From: Pohlia nutans
Lineage: Eukaryota > Streptophyta > Bryopsida > Bryales > Mniaceae
Direction of reading: 5' to 3'
Length of the DNA stretch: 64,000 nt
Assembly (NCBI GenBank): GCA_022496805.1
Contig: CM040085.1
Location: 34,935,811-34,999,810 of the forward strand
Below are positions 48,187 to 59,990 of the stretch, piece after piece; the stretch's first letter is position 1; every line of letters begins with the position of its first letter. Made by a program: the position numbers and the translations under genes. Below the pieces are notes generated by a model. That model was not told the DNA's origin. It made no database searches and worked only from the letters and a program-made list of their open reading frames with translations.

Positions 48187-49272
48187 ATGTTTCAGCGAAG
48201 CAGAAGTAGTAGGAGATCTTCACAAGGGACTCCTCAAGTTATAAACTGGGATCAAGTCGTTGACCCCAATTGTGTTGCGGAGTCGGGATGGGACACCAAG
48301 CCTACGAGAACGTGGAGTTGTAAAACATGTAAAGAATACGTGAAGATGACGCATTTAGCCAAGATTTGGCTACGATCTCAAATGATTGTGTCTGGCCCTT
48401 GTTGGGAAGGCCCAACTGCGACGTATCTAAGCGACCATTTCTGACAACGGTATTGGGAGGTGCACGATTTTGTTGGGTTTCCTAACTCAAAACCAACCAT
48501 CATGAAATATTCCTTAATGACAATGGTTTGGGCTGAGATTGTATTGCACAAGGATGTGGATTGGAGTACGGTGCTTGGGAAAAATGTTGAACGTTTGAAT
48601 CGTTCACAAAAATTTATTCCCACCAACTGGACTGGACCGAGTGATTGTGTGCCGCAATGGTCTAATCGTCGAGCGAATGCGACAAACGTTGTTGTACTTG
48701 ATGATGACACCTCGCAATGGGAAGTACGTCCACGCAATACATTTCGGCAACACGACGTCGAGAACTATCCCGTGACGTTCGGAACTCCTCCTCAACATGA
48801 CTATGAAAATCATCAAGGAACTTCACGTCCAGTAGGCAGGGGTGATCAAAAGGGAGTTAGCCATGGCTACGATGATAATGCATACGCTGTACACAATGAT
48901 GAACGGGTTTTGTATCTGGACAGATACAGTACCCCGCGAGCATATTCTCCCGAGAGGACCTACAACGATCTTGGACATCATGGGTTTCAAAGCCATACTC
49001 CTATTTATTCTAGCCCCGGTGAAAGCTCAGCAAGCGGTGCACCCATGAGTTTTGGTAGGGATATGTATAGTACTGCGGACGGCCTCCCTGACGGATTTGC
49101 TGTTGGGCCATCGTGTCAGTACGATCGAGATGATGAGTACGAAAGAGATCTTCAAGAAGCGATAAGACGGAGCGAAGAAGAAGAGAATAAAAGGCGGCTG
49201 ATAGATCAACATTTTTTTGAGCAACAGTGGGAAGCGGAACGTGGGACATTTCGGGGACATGGGCGATATTAG
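48187..49272 (+). pseudogene. Paralogue of the RING gene N-terminus with a C-terminal UIM-like motif
   Basis: A 361-codon frame, broken only by TGA at 48442-48444. Residues about 30-140 align with the N-terminus of the 39610 gene: AESGWDTKPTRTWS, CKEYVKMTHLAKIW, then the RYWEVHDFVGFPNSK and VLHKDVDWSTV blocks. The middle is polar. Near the end, ERDLQEAIRRSEEEE (49141-49185) fits the ubiquitin-interacting motif pattern (acidic, L, A, S, E). The family function is unknown to me; ubiquitin binding is inferred from the motif alone. A strong GTCCG/TATA promoter lies 200 bases upstream. ATG 48187 is chosen because it follows that promoter and opens the basic stretch RSRSSRRS. A single stop suggests recent loss or readthrough. 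Confidence 0.65.
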
Positions 49273-49599
49273 GCGGATTTAACAGGACTGTCTATGCTCC
49301 AGTGGAAGTTGAAACCTAGCCTAGACCGTAGAATCCAATGTCTTCAATTTTGCTTTGTATAGACCAAGACATGTCCTTAGTTTGAATTTTGTTTGGATGC
49401 TACAAACTTTGGATATATTGTAGGCTGCTAGCGCTGATGCTCTAGGCTTATAAAGCATGTATAGCTCATTGTGTGAACATTATTAGCACAAATATTTATA
49501 TATATATACATATATAATCTAATCACAAAGAGTAAATTGGTCATGAGTACATAACCCACTCTTATTTCCATTAATAAGAGATCGAGTTCATGACTTACA

Positions 49600-51600
49600 A
49601 AAAGATTTATAAATTGTCTTGGTGTCGCCTTGACTTTTATAGTAGACCTTACATACCCGGTTGAAAACGAAATGAGTTTAGTTCACATGCAATGGAAGGG
49701 CTAGAAGCTTATCTTAGAACTTGGTTGTGCACAGCACAGTTGACTTTCCAAGAAGGATTCCCATCACATTCTCATTTCCTACTCCTTTTATAACTACCTT
49801 GTGCAACGAAAACCTCCTTCACGAATAAGGTTATTTATGAAAAACATCTTGTCTCACTATCCTGAGAAGTTCATGGCGGCGAACGAACCACCAAAAGTGC
49901 ACTTTATTGAACGCCTCTTTATGTTAGGTCCTTGCTACACACTCTCCACTTGAATTAAGTGGCTTCCCGTATTTACTTTTGGCCGAGCACTTTCTTTGAA
50001 CCGTCTTCATCATTGAACAACCTCATGAGCTTCTGTGCTTCAAGTGCAGTTCGGCAACATCAGAGCTTCGAAAAAGACCATCGTGAAGATCGTAACGAAC
50101 ACCTTTGAAGTGCATACTCTCGTAGCTTGAGATTCAGCTTGCCTAAACCCTACACTTTAGTCACGATTGAATTACTAGAGAGGGTTCTGCATATTCGCCC
50201 CCTGCTTTGTGGACTCATGTTTTGCTTTTTCTAGAAAAAGATGAGCATGCAATTTATTAAGTCACTCATAAGCATGATAAACACACGTAGTTTGCAAAGA
50301 GGTAAGCTAGTCTCTCACACACTCACCATCCGAAGGCTCAACTAGAAAAATATGAGCATTCTAGCGTTTCTAAGCCTTTTGTAGCATGAGGCGTTAAGAT
50401 GAGGTGACAACCTAACTCCAAGTGCCATGCCGCAAGATTGACACTTGAATACCTTCCTCATAGACTTCATCCAAGTCTTAGTGGTGCCTAGTCCTCTCTC
50501 ATGCGCCATGATAGTATCATAGTACTACATTCTAATCTGACTTTAGACACTGAGTCCCGTGACACACTAAACCATATTAGTGTTAGTGTCCCATTGAGAA
50601 TTTGGAACGATACAGAGAGCATTGCCATGTGTAGTCAAAGGGTGTAGTACTGTGGTACTATCATGGTGCATGAGGGAAGACTAGGCACCACTAAAGCTTG
50701 GATGAAGTCTATGAGGAAGGTATTAAAGTGTCAATCTTGCGGCATGGCACTTGGAATGAGGTTGTCACCTCATCTTGACGCCTCATGCTAGAAATGGCTT
50801 AGAAACCCTAGAATGTTCATATTTGTCTAGTGGGGCCTTTGGAAAGTGACTGGGTGAGTGTGTGAGAGACTAGCTCGGTTCTAGCGACTACAACCCTTTT
50901 CAAATGCGGAAAGACAAAGCATGCGTCGACAAAGCAGGGGGCAAATGGGCAATATCCTCTCTAGCGTTTCAATCGAGATTAAAGTTTAGGATAGGCAAAG
51001 TGGATCTCAAGCTACGAGAGTATGTACTTCAAAGGTGTGCGTTCCGATCTTCACGATTGTGTTTTTGTGAGAATTGGTATTGCCGAACAGCACTTAGAGC
51101 ACAGAAGCTCGTGAGGTTGTTTGATGATGAAGAGGGTTTGAAGAAAGTGCTGGGCCAAAGGTATGTATGGGAAGCCACATGATTCAAGTGGGGAGTATGT
51201 AACGTAGAACAAAAATGAAGAGGGGTTGAAGAATGTGCACTTTTGTAGTTCAATTGTCCTATTGAACTTCTTATTATAGCAAAGCAAGATTTTTTTTTAG
51301 AATTAACCCTATTTGTGATGGACGTTTTCATTGTACAAGGTAGTTATGGAAGGGGAGGAAATGAGAATGCGGTGGGAGTCCTTTTTGGAAAGGCCTTTGT
51401 GCTATGCACCACCAAGTTTTAGGATCAGCTCAGACCTTCCCAATTGCATTAAGGGTAAAGTGAACTCATTTCGTTGTCAACCATGTATAGAAGGTCCGAT
51501 AAAAGAACGGAGAAAACATCAATGAAATTGATATATCTTTTAATGAGACACGAACTTAATCAATGACCAATGGAAATAACGCTTGATTAGGTGCTTAATG
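49600..51600. repeat. Second large inverted repeat (about 2 kb foldback)
   Basis: Arms meet near 50560-50640. Examples of inverse matches: CTTCATCCAAGTCTTAGTGG against CCACTAAAGCTTGGATGAAG, AGGTGACAACCTAACTCCAAGTG against CACTTGGAATGAGGTTGTCACC, and farther out TTTGAAGTGCATACTCTCGTAG against CTACGAGAGTATGTACTTCAAA. Outer limits are diffuse. The open frame 50904-51182 lies in one arm and has no recognised domain. Confidence 0.75.
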
Positions 51601-52922
51601 AGGTTTACAATTTGCGAGACGGATTTTTCAATATTATGTTGAGTTATTGCACGGCGCGGATCTTTGAAAACAAGATGTGGTTCTTGGAAAAAAACAATAG
51701 AAATTGACGGAAGTCAATCTTTTTTATAACTCATAAGAGTGAGAGCTTATTTCCAATTCTTTCATACTTGTGTATAAAAAAACCAAGCTTATAAATAAGT
51801 ACGCCCACTTTAGCTAGAAAAAGACGGCCATATAATTTATGAACTCCACCCTTTCTATAAACCCTACAATTTCATGGCACTTTGCCGGAGAGAAGGGGAT
51901 AGTTGTTAAATATTTAGTGCTTATGATTACTCAGTGGCGGACCAGGCCGTGTATATCACATTAGTGATCACACGTGCTCGACTAATATCAAACTTTGGTC
52001 TCAAAGTCTTGACATATAGTCATAATTAACCCCTACATTTTTGAGCGACCATATTCTGGTCGTTCCACTTTTTGGGCAGCCTCTAGGGACCTCATACTTT
52101 TAAAATTTTCAATGAGAATTTCAGTGTAGCTTCCAAAAACTACACTCTACATGTCGCACTTTGTTTCATGTCATTCCAATAAGTATTGCAAAAGTTATAA
52201 GCATTTGAAGTTTTAGAAGCGAGATCGGGCAACAATTTTATTTTATTTTTTTACTCTTTTTCAAAATTTCTTTTTTGATTCATGATTGGTTGATCTTAAT
52301 CTACAAATGTAGCTTTAAATCTACCCATTTGGAGCAATGGGATAAAAGTTATGAAGAGATCTGTTTTTTGGGCAGTTTGGACAAAAAAAACTTTGAAGCT
52401 CATTTCTAAACTCAATTTTCAATATTTTTTAATGAAATAAAAGGCACTAGGTGAAGATTTCCAAGTACAACATTCTCACCGTTAAGATTGACATTTTACA
52501 ATTCCATGTCAAAGTTATTAATGATTTTCTTTTTCCTTTCACTTTGTACCCACTTCTAGTAATTGTTTTATGAAAAAATTAATATGAGCTTTTTTCTTTC
52601 AAGATTTTATATTTGAAGACTTCACTCAATTTTTAACATGGCCTTGCCATTCATTGAATTTCTAACCCATTCAAAAAAAAAGATATTAATTTCTAAAGTT
52701 CAAATTTGTCACCGGATTGAACCCCAAAAAATCTTCTTTTGCAACTTTGATCCTTATAATCTAAGAATCTAATGGTCATTTTGCTCTCAAATTTTGTGCT
52801 CACATGAAAATTCAAGTTGGGTATTAGATCTTACGGTTGAATGATGAAAAAACTAAAAAACATATGATTTCTTCTGCAACTTCCAAATGCTGCGTTTTTC
52901 ATGGTTTTTTTGTGAGAATACG
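51601..52922. other. AT-rich DNA with one TTAA-type left end
   Basis: TTAACCCCTACATTTTTGAGC starts at 52026 and is followed by the family palindrome GACCATATTCTGGTC. No right end was found before the promoter cluster at 52923, so the copy is probably truncated. No gene is seen. Confidence 0.5.
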
Positions 52923-53040
52923 GTCGTCCGATCTGGGGGCCGTCCGATACATGGGCGGACTGCGCGACCCGTCCGATCGGGTGTCCGACCTAATCAGACA
53001 ACACGTCCGCCTATATAGCCGTCCGACCAGAGCGGACGGC
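52923..53040 (+). promoter_or_regulatory. GTCCG-cluster promoter of the kinase-like gene
   Basis: GTCCG motifs in both orientations surround a TATA box (CTATATAGCC, core 53012-53017), with CGTCCGC directly before and GTCCGACC directly after. It lies about 190 bases upstream of the ATG at 53201. Confidence 0.62.
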
Positions 53041-53200
53041 TCACTTTTTCCTCCCTACTCACATTATTGTGAGAGTAGTTAGGGGTTGCTGTTGGCAGGG
53101 TTATCCCATCCTCTGGCCCCTCACTCGGGGAGGAAGAAGTCAGCGTTGCCGGGGGGGTATATTTTGCCAATTTCTTTTACAATTCCGGAGCTCCGTCACC

Positions 53201-53735
53201 ATGCCGAAGGGAAAAAAACAGAAGACAGGTAAGATGACGGAACAAAAATCTCTTGAAGATGACCTTCACATGCCGTCGGAAGCGTGTAAGAAGTTTCTCC
53301 AGAAGTTCACGGTGGATTTTTACCAAAGCAACATGCTTATGGCGTTGGAGAGTAAATTTGTTCGGTACAAAGAGCATAGCGTGGAAAAATTTCAAGAAGA
53401 CATGACGGGGGATATGTTGCAAGCTCTTCGGGATGGAATTTGGTACCGGGAGATGGAGAAGCGTGATTTCACAAAGTGGTTGGAGTGGAGGGTGAATGAT
53501 TGTTTGTGGAATATCCAGGGATTATTAACCAAGTATGAGAAGGACCACGGACTGCTTTAGGACAATACGTATATTGAGGAAGTGATGAAGAAAGCAGACA
53601 CTTTGTGGTGTTGATGAAACCATGGACCCTTGGACGCCAGCGCAGACAACAAATCGGTTGGTGGAGAGACGTTGCCGGTGGATCCGAGGAGTTAATGAAA
53701 AATAAGTTGGTCCACGCATTGCCTGCTACGGCCAA
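53201..53735 (+). pseudogene. Kinase-like gene, 5' part (split by a Mutator-like insertion)
   Basis: Starts MPKGKKQKTGKMTEQ, a basic N-terminus, followed by an alpha-helical-looking region, and runs to TAG at 53558. After a phase change between 53560 and 53585, the frame continues (FVVLMKPWTLGRQRRQ, EELMKNKLVHALPATAN) to the duplication at 53724-53735. From there the phase passes without a break into the kinase domain at 60434. I recognise no domain in the N-terminal region. Start chosen because it is the first ATG after the TATA/GTCCG promoter in this phase. Confidence 0.6.
53724..53735. repeat. 12-bp target-site duplication, left copy (TGCTACGGCCAA)
   Basis: The identical dodecamer is at 60434-60445. 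Mutator-like elements normally duplicate 8-11 bases, so one or more of the 12 may match by chance. Confidence 0.75.
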
Positions 53736-54284
53736 CAACGCTAGCGTGCGAGCTTAGAATGGAGAGCCCGAGAGCGGAGAGCGGGGATTTGGAGAGCCTA
53801 GAGCCTAGGATCCATCTGAATTTTGGAAATGACACTAATTCTAGAAAATAAATTTCTAAATATAGTTAGTTACTATTTATAGTAAATTTTGGTACCCTAT
53901 GACCGTTTATCCTATAACCGTGTGTTAGTACTTAGTAGAGTAAAATGTTTAGAGTCAATCATAAAGGAATGGATAATTATAGGGTACATGTCTTTCTGTC
54001 CTCTACCTACACCTTGGGCCCAACCGTCCTCGCTGCATCCTCTTCCACCATGCGCATAGTAAAACATACTTAGCATTTGTCTTTCTATCTTCAAAACACT
54101 CTTTGTCCAAGGACACCAAGGGCATCTGTGAACTGGACTCTTACCAGATCCAGTGCACATACTTAGCAAAAAACTACCTCAGAAATAGCATACTCATCTC
54201 TTGCCTTGTCTAACCTCCAAGGCATCCAAATACGCGAAGGTAACCCAAGACCGTATGCTAAAGTTACTCAAGCGTATATATAAA

Positions 54285-54344
54285 TAAATAAATATATATA
54301 TATGTATATATATATATGTATATATATATGTATATATATATATG

Positions 54345-54410
<66 letters not shown>
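54285..54410. repeat. AT/TATG microsatellite
   Basis: About 125 bases of (TA)n with interspersed TG steps inside the Mutator-like element. Open frames across it are artefacts. Confidence 0.9.
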
Positions 54411-54414
<4 letters not shown>

Positions 54415-54768
54415 TTGGGAACCAAGGCACGTCTTGGGGGCTGGAGTATTCACCTAACCAAGTCTATACCCTGACTAGCTATTCCATGACCTTATGACTA
54501 CTTACTTACCATGTCTTCCCTGATCAGGCAGCCTTGCTGGCCTGTTTTTGGTCTCAGTTATCTCCATACAATTACCCAAACTAACAGAACATGTGGATCT
54601 ATATGTACTATTTTATGTTTTGCTCTTTGTTTCGTACATAGTTATAGTGGTCAATCATATCGAGAAGGTACTTCAATAAATTCGAAATAAGAGATTAGCG
54701 ATTCAAAATAGGAAGCTACTGCTTCTAGGTCTAGTTTCCCCGTCTAAACACCAATTGTGACTCATTCT

Positions 54769-55725
54769 TCAATCCTCGGTCTTGATGATCCCAGCAGCCA
54801 AGAGAATTTTTTTAACCTCATCCAAGCTAAGAGTAGGAGCATGGATGGACGTGTCAATTTTATAGTTCAGCTTGCAAAAGAATCGAAAGATATAGTAGAG
54901 GTGTTTGCAGTTGACGTAATAGCCACGCCTCCCAACAGCTACAGAATTCATGCTCGCGTAATGTGGGCACGTAAATGACGGAAAATTGCACAATGTGATA
55001 TTGTACAAATTGTCGTCGGGCTCCAGCCCGGACTGAAGCACGATGATGGCACCAAGCCCGGGGTACGGGAAGAGGTTTAGGCGGAGAATATTTGCCTTGA
55101 CGTTTCATGCACTCTCCCATTGATTCCAGTGAGCTTCCGTGGGAGCCTTGGTGTTTCGTCGCACGTTTTTGCCGTTTCGAGAAGATGGGAACTTGTCAGC
55201 ATGTAGAGGTCTTGGGTGAGTCCAGATGATGGGTTCAAACACCTTGGACGTCGTAAAGAGGCATCGAGGCGAAAGGGCTGTTGTGGACTCAAGACGAAAC
55301 CCGGCTTCTTGGAGCTCTAGGATCTCCGAACGTGTGAGGTTCGTTCAAGAGAGATCGGGCTAAACGTCTGGGATGTCCGGGCAGTCTATGACAAAGAAGC
55401 GCTTCGGCCCCATGACACATCGTGCGACTTGGTCAGGATAGAACCAAAAATCAGCAGTTTGGGGTTTGGTCCCTTTGTATTCCGTCCTAGTGCCTCGATA
55501 GGTTGGAGCAGCTGTGGCCTTACCGCCCTTTGCAATCAACATCTTGTACTTGTTCCCATTCCCCGCTTGTACTACATGACACTGTTTTCTGAACTTGTGC
55601 GATATCCTTGCAATGTGCCATTTCGAGGTGTCACAGTTAGTCTCCAACACCCTAGTCGTGAATGGTACCTGGAGAGTGGTCTCGGCCCCGAGACCACTAT
55701 CTGACTCTCCCAGTTCTCGAACCAC
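54769..55725 (-). pseudogene. Relic with a SWIM-like zinc finger, probably the Mutator-type transposase
   Basis: Minus-strand pieces: 55725-55360 (WHIARISHKFRKQCHV, KRFFVIDCPDIPDV) and 55041-54769 (ITLCNFPSFTCPHYAS, then YYVNCKHLYYIFRF). The second piece has the CPH...CKH spacing of SWIM zinc fingers, which follow the catalytic core in Mutator/FAR1 transposases. The pieces are in different phases with stops between them, so no intact protein can be made. The catalytic DDE region was not found. The assignment rests on the finger and on the element that contains it. Confidence 0.4.
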
Positions 55726-56934
55726 ATAAGCGATGGAAGCATGACGGAACCTAACCTATGGCGACCATGGCACCAAGGATTGACATTGCAAGAGCAAACT
55801 GTTTCCAAATCCGATGGGAATGAGGTTTAAGTGACTGTCGATCTACTGGTTAAGGTTACGCAAATATCCCTGTGTGGGCTCAAGCATCCCAGTGGACTCT
55901 AGTTGTACAGGCGGGACTTGGGATTTAGAGCCGATTGCCACAGGGATGCTCCACCACTCCAGCGTCTAGCCAGAGCTCTGTGAACTCCGTATCATTGCGC
56001 ACGCGCTACCTTCACTTCCGCCCGATCTCTGCCACGAACCGACGCACCCCTGCACTACTATGACTTCCGCTTGAGCTTTGCGACAAGCCAACCCCTACGC
56101 TGCCACGACCCCGCCCATATGCTGCTCACGTGCTACCTCTAACATCTCGTGTTGTAAACTCCGCGCGTAGTTGACAGTTTGCCACGTTACACTCCAGCAA
56201 GTACATACGTAGTGGCGGTAGTGCGGAAGAGTTTACCACTTAACGAAGATTTCTTCATGTCAGATTTAATGTCGTTGCCTCGTGGAGGAGCTTGCGCAGA
56301 TATGACAGTCGGCGTGAATGGGAATGAATCAAACAGTCCATGGAACCACGGCAAAGAGGAACCCACGGCATTCAACGAATTGAGGTTTAAATAAAAAACA
56401 TGTAAAACCTAGAGGGAAAGACAATGGCCGTGACGCTCGCCACGCTGGGGCGGTGGTCACGGCACCAACCTCTTCCCAAACCCAGCTCCTCTCCACAGTG
56501 GTCTCGGCCCCGAGGATACCAAAGAGCCTTTCTAAGACTCAAACCATACAGTCCACGGAACCATGACTTCACCACGCCACAAGGCTCAATATGGAGCGAC
56601 GGCCATCACCACGAAGGTGGTGCATAGCCTCACCATCCGCCAACGGCTACCACTACCACTTAAATCTCCATTCACCAGTGAGTACAAAGAGTAACCCACG
56701 ACAACCGAGGCCACAACAAAACATCCAAAAAATGTCTTAAGTAGGTACTCGAGTGCTATTTTCAGCGTCACGAGTTCGAGTCTTTGCGAATGATGGGTGT
56801 CGTCTCGAGCCAAGGGCTATGTGGACGGGCCCAAGGTTTGCATGTCAAGGGCTTTCCAACGTTGTATATCACATTCAAGTTCGACATAAACTTCAAACGT
56901 TATGCTCAACTAAAATACTCATGCTGAAATTTTA

Positions 56935-58560
56935 TGCTGCGCAGCTTTCAATAGACCATAACTTTTGGAGTTTTTGTCCAAACACAATGAGTCTTATACC
57001 GTTGAAACGCCCTCTGCAAGAGCTTTCCAAAAACATATGACAAGCCATACTTCCAAAAAAAAATGTCTGAACAGGGTTCTCGAGGGCAATTTTGGGCGTC
57101 GCGAGTTCATGAACTGGGAGGGTCAGATATAGGTCTCGGGGCCGAGACCACTCCCGAGGGGTGCGGGTTCTCGAAACAAACTTCAAAAGTTATGCTCAAT
57201 TCAAGTAGTCATGCTGAAATTTTATGCTGCGCAGCTTTTAATAGACCATAACTTTTGGAGTTTTTGTCCAAACTCAATGAGTCTTATACCGTTGAAACGC
57301 CCTTTGCAAGAGCTTTCCAAAAACATATGACAAGTCATACTTCCAAAAAAATGTCTGAACAGGGTTCTCGAGGGCAATTTTGGGCGTCGCTAGTTCGAGA
57401 ACTTGGAGGGTCAGATATAGGTCGTGGCGAGTCGTGATTTTGCGATGTCCAGGAGTGCCGTCGGGGCCGACGGGTACTTTGAGGGGTCCCAGTTCATGCT
57501 TTGACGTGGCCACGCCACGAGGGGCCAGTGGCGCGCGCGTGGCGGCGACGCTCGTGGCGCGGGCTCCTGTCGCGTGGCGGCATTCTCCATGGTCGTGGCG
57601 AGTCGTGATTTTGCAAGGTCCAGGAGTGCCGTCGGGGCCGACGGGTACTTTGAGGGGTCCTAGTTCATGCTTTGACGTGGCCACGCCACGAGGGGCTAGT
57701 GGCGCGCGCGTGGTGGCGACGCTCGTGGCGCGGGTTCCTGTCGCGTGGCGGCATTCTCCATGGTCGTGGCGAGTCGTGATTTTGCAAGGTCCAGGAGTGC
57801 TGTCGGGGCCGACGGGTACTTTGAGGGGTCCCAGTTCATGCTTTGACGCGGCTACGCCACGAGGGTCCAGTGGCGCGCGCGTGGCGGCGACGCTCGTGGC
57901 GCGGGCTCCTTTCGTGGTGGGCAGCCCGAGACCATTGGCGTCACGAGTTCTCTACGTGATTGTATAGGGCCCTTGCATGCAAACCTTGGGCCCTCCCACA
58001 TAGCCGTCGGCCCCGACGGCTATGTAGGAGGGCCCAGGGTTTGCTTGCAATGTCACTGCCGTGGTGTGGAATTTCTGGAAGGCAGCCCGAGACCATTGGC
58101 GTCACGAGTTCTCTACGTGATTGTGTAGGGCCCTTGCATGCAAACCCAGGGCCCTCCCACATAGCCGTCGGCCCCGACGGTTCATCCATCACTCGCCAAA
58201 CCAGGACTCGTGACGCCCAAAATAGCACTCGAGAACCTTCTTCGGACTTCTTTTTTGGAAGCATGCCTTGTCATATGTTTTTGGAAAGCTCTTGCAAAGG
58301 GCGTTTCAATGGTGTAAGACTCATTGAGTTTGGACAAAAACTCCATAAGTTATGGTCAATTGAAAGCTTCACAGCCTAGTACATCAGCCTAACTATTTCA
58401 ACTGAGCATAACTTTTGAAGTATATGTCCAAATTGAATGTGCTATACACCGTTGAAAAGCCCTTGACAAGAGCTTTCCAAACACATATGACAAGACATAC
58501 TTCCAAAAAAAAGTCCGAAGAAGGTCTCGAGTGCTATTTTGGGCGTCACGAGTCCTGGTT
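56935..58560. repeat. Repeated 160-bp unit in direct and inverted copies
   Basis: A unit containing CCATAACTTTTGGAGTTTTTG, CTTGCAAGAGCTTTCC-type and CATATGACAAG blocks occurs directly near 56943-57105 and 57236-57390, inverted near 58250-58365, and directly in diverged form near 58395-58560. GTCGGGGCCGACGG-type palindromic blocks punctuate the area. Part of the Mutator-like element. Confidence 0.75.
57421..57930. repeat. GC-rich 171-bp tandem repeat (three units)
   Basis: GTCGTGGCGAGTCGTGATTT recurs at 57421, 57592 and 57763, exactly 171 bases apart, with high identity; the third unit is cut short near 57930. Because 171 is divisible by three, long open frames appear on both strands, but they have no other sign of coding. 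Confidence 0.9.
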
Positions 58561-58719
58561 TGGCGAGTGATGGATGAACTGTCGGGGCCGACGGCTATGT
58601 GGGAGGGCCCAGGGTTTGCTTGCAATGTCAGTGTCGTGGTGTGGTATTTGTGGTGGGCAGCCCGAGACCATTGGCGTCACGAGTTCTCTGCGTGATTGTG
58701 TAGGGGCTAGAATCGTAGT

Positions 58720-59990
58720 GGGCCGGGCCTAGGGTCTTGAAGCGCGTGTTATTGTGTGTGAATGTTGGATCATGACGCGCATTTAAATGGTGAGGTGCTG
58801 GTCCCTATGGGCGACACGAGTTGTGGTTTGCGAGTATTGGGTGGGCCGTCAGGACCGAGGGCTTCCATTGAGGACCCAGGATTTGCTTGAGTGGTCGCCA
58901 CGCGTGGTGTGGAATTTGTGCTTGGGCGTTACGAGTCCTTTGGGCGTCACGAGTTTGTAGCGTGAATGTGATGGGTAGGGTTTGTAATGGACTGGGCCTA
59001 GGGTCGTCATGCGTGTTAAATTGTGTGTGAATGTTGGGCAATGGCGTGCATTTGAGAAGTGAGGGCTCGCCCTCCTGGGCGTCACGAGTTTTGGTTTGGG
59101 GAATGATGGTTGGGTCGTCGGAGCCGAGGGCTATGTGGGAGGGCCCAAGTTTGTTTGTGTGGTCGTCACGGGTGTTGTGGAGTTTATGTTTGGCGTGACG
59201 AGTCCTTGGGCATGACGTGTTTGATGCGTGAATGTGTTGGGTTGGATTTGTAATGGGCTGGGCCTAGGGTCGTCATGTGCGTTGAATTGTGTGTGAATGT
59301 TGGGCTATGACGCGCATTGGGATGTGAGGGCTCGCCCTACTGGGCGTCACATAGCGTGAATGTGTTGGAATATATTCGTAATGGGCTGGACCTAGGGTCG
59401 TGATGCGCGTTGTATTGTGTGAGTGTTGGGCCATGACGCCCATATGGGAAGGCAGGCTCTTGGTGTGTTGGAGTCACGAGTTGTGGTTTTGCGAGTGCTG
59501 GTGCGCCGTAAGGGCCAAGGCCTAATATTGTAGGTCCAGGGCTTGCTAGCAAGCACATCACGCGAGTTGTGGAATTTGTGTGAGTGTATGTGTTGGGCTG
59601 GATTCGTAATGGGCTCAGGCCTAGGTTGGTGATGTTTGATGTTCAGTGTGTGAGTGTTTATGTTGGGGCTGGATTCGTAATGGGCTGAGTTAGGTTCGTA
59701 TTGCTCGTTGTATTGTGTGTGAGTATGGGCTAGGACACGCACTTCAGAAGTGAGGGGCTGGCCCTTTTGGGCGTCACCAGTTGTGGTTGTGCAAAGGCTG
59801 GGTGGGTCATCGGGGACAAGGGCACCTTTAGAGGGCCCATGGTTTTCTTACAAGGTCAGCGTGAGGTATAGAATTTTTGCTTGTGCGTAGTGGGTCTGGG
59901 CTCGTGATGCTCGTTGTATGTTGTGAAAGTGTTCGGCTATGACGCGAATTTGGGAGGAGAGGTGCTGGCCCCTGTGGGCGTCACAAGTTG
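58720..59990. repeat. Degenerate GC-rich repeat array (about 265-300-bp units)
   Basis: The theme 'GGGCGTCACGAGT...GTGGTTTGCGAGT...GGGCCGTCGG...GTGTGAATGTTGG' recurs, with the GAATGTTGG-type anchor at about 58761, 59030 and 59296 and more irregularly to 59925. No coding capacity is inferred. Confidence 0.65.

Noticed and set aside
54268..54453. Minus-strand frame of alternating Y and I
   Set aside because: Direct translation of the AT microsatellite.
57380..57967. Long open frames on both strands in the 57.4-58.0 kb area
   Set aside because: They are produced by a 171-bp (3 x 57) tandem repeat and contain no recognisable domain.
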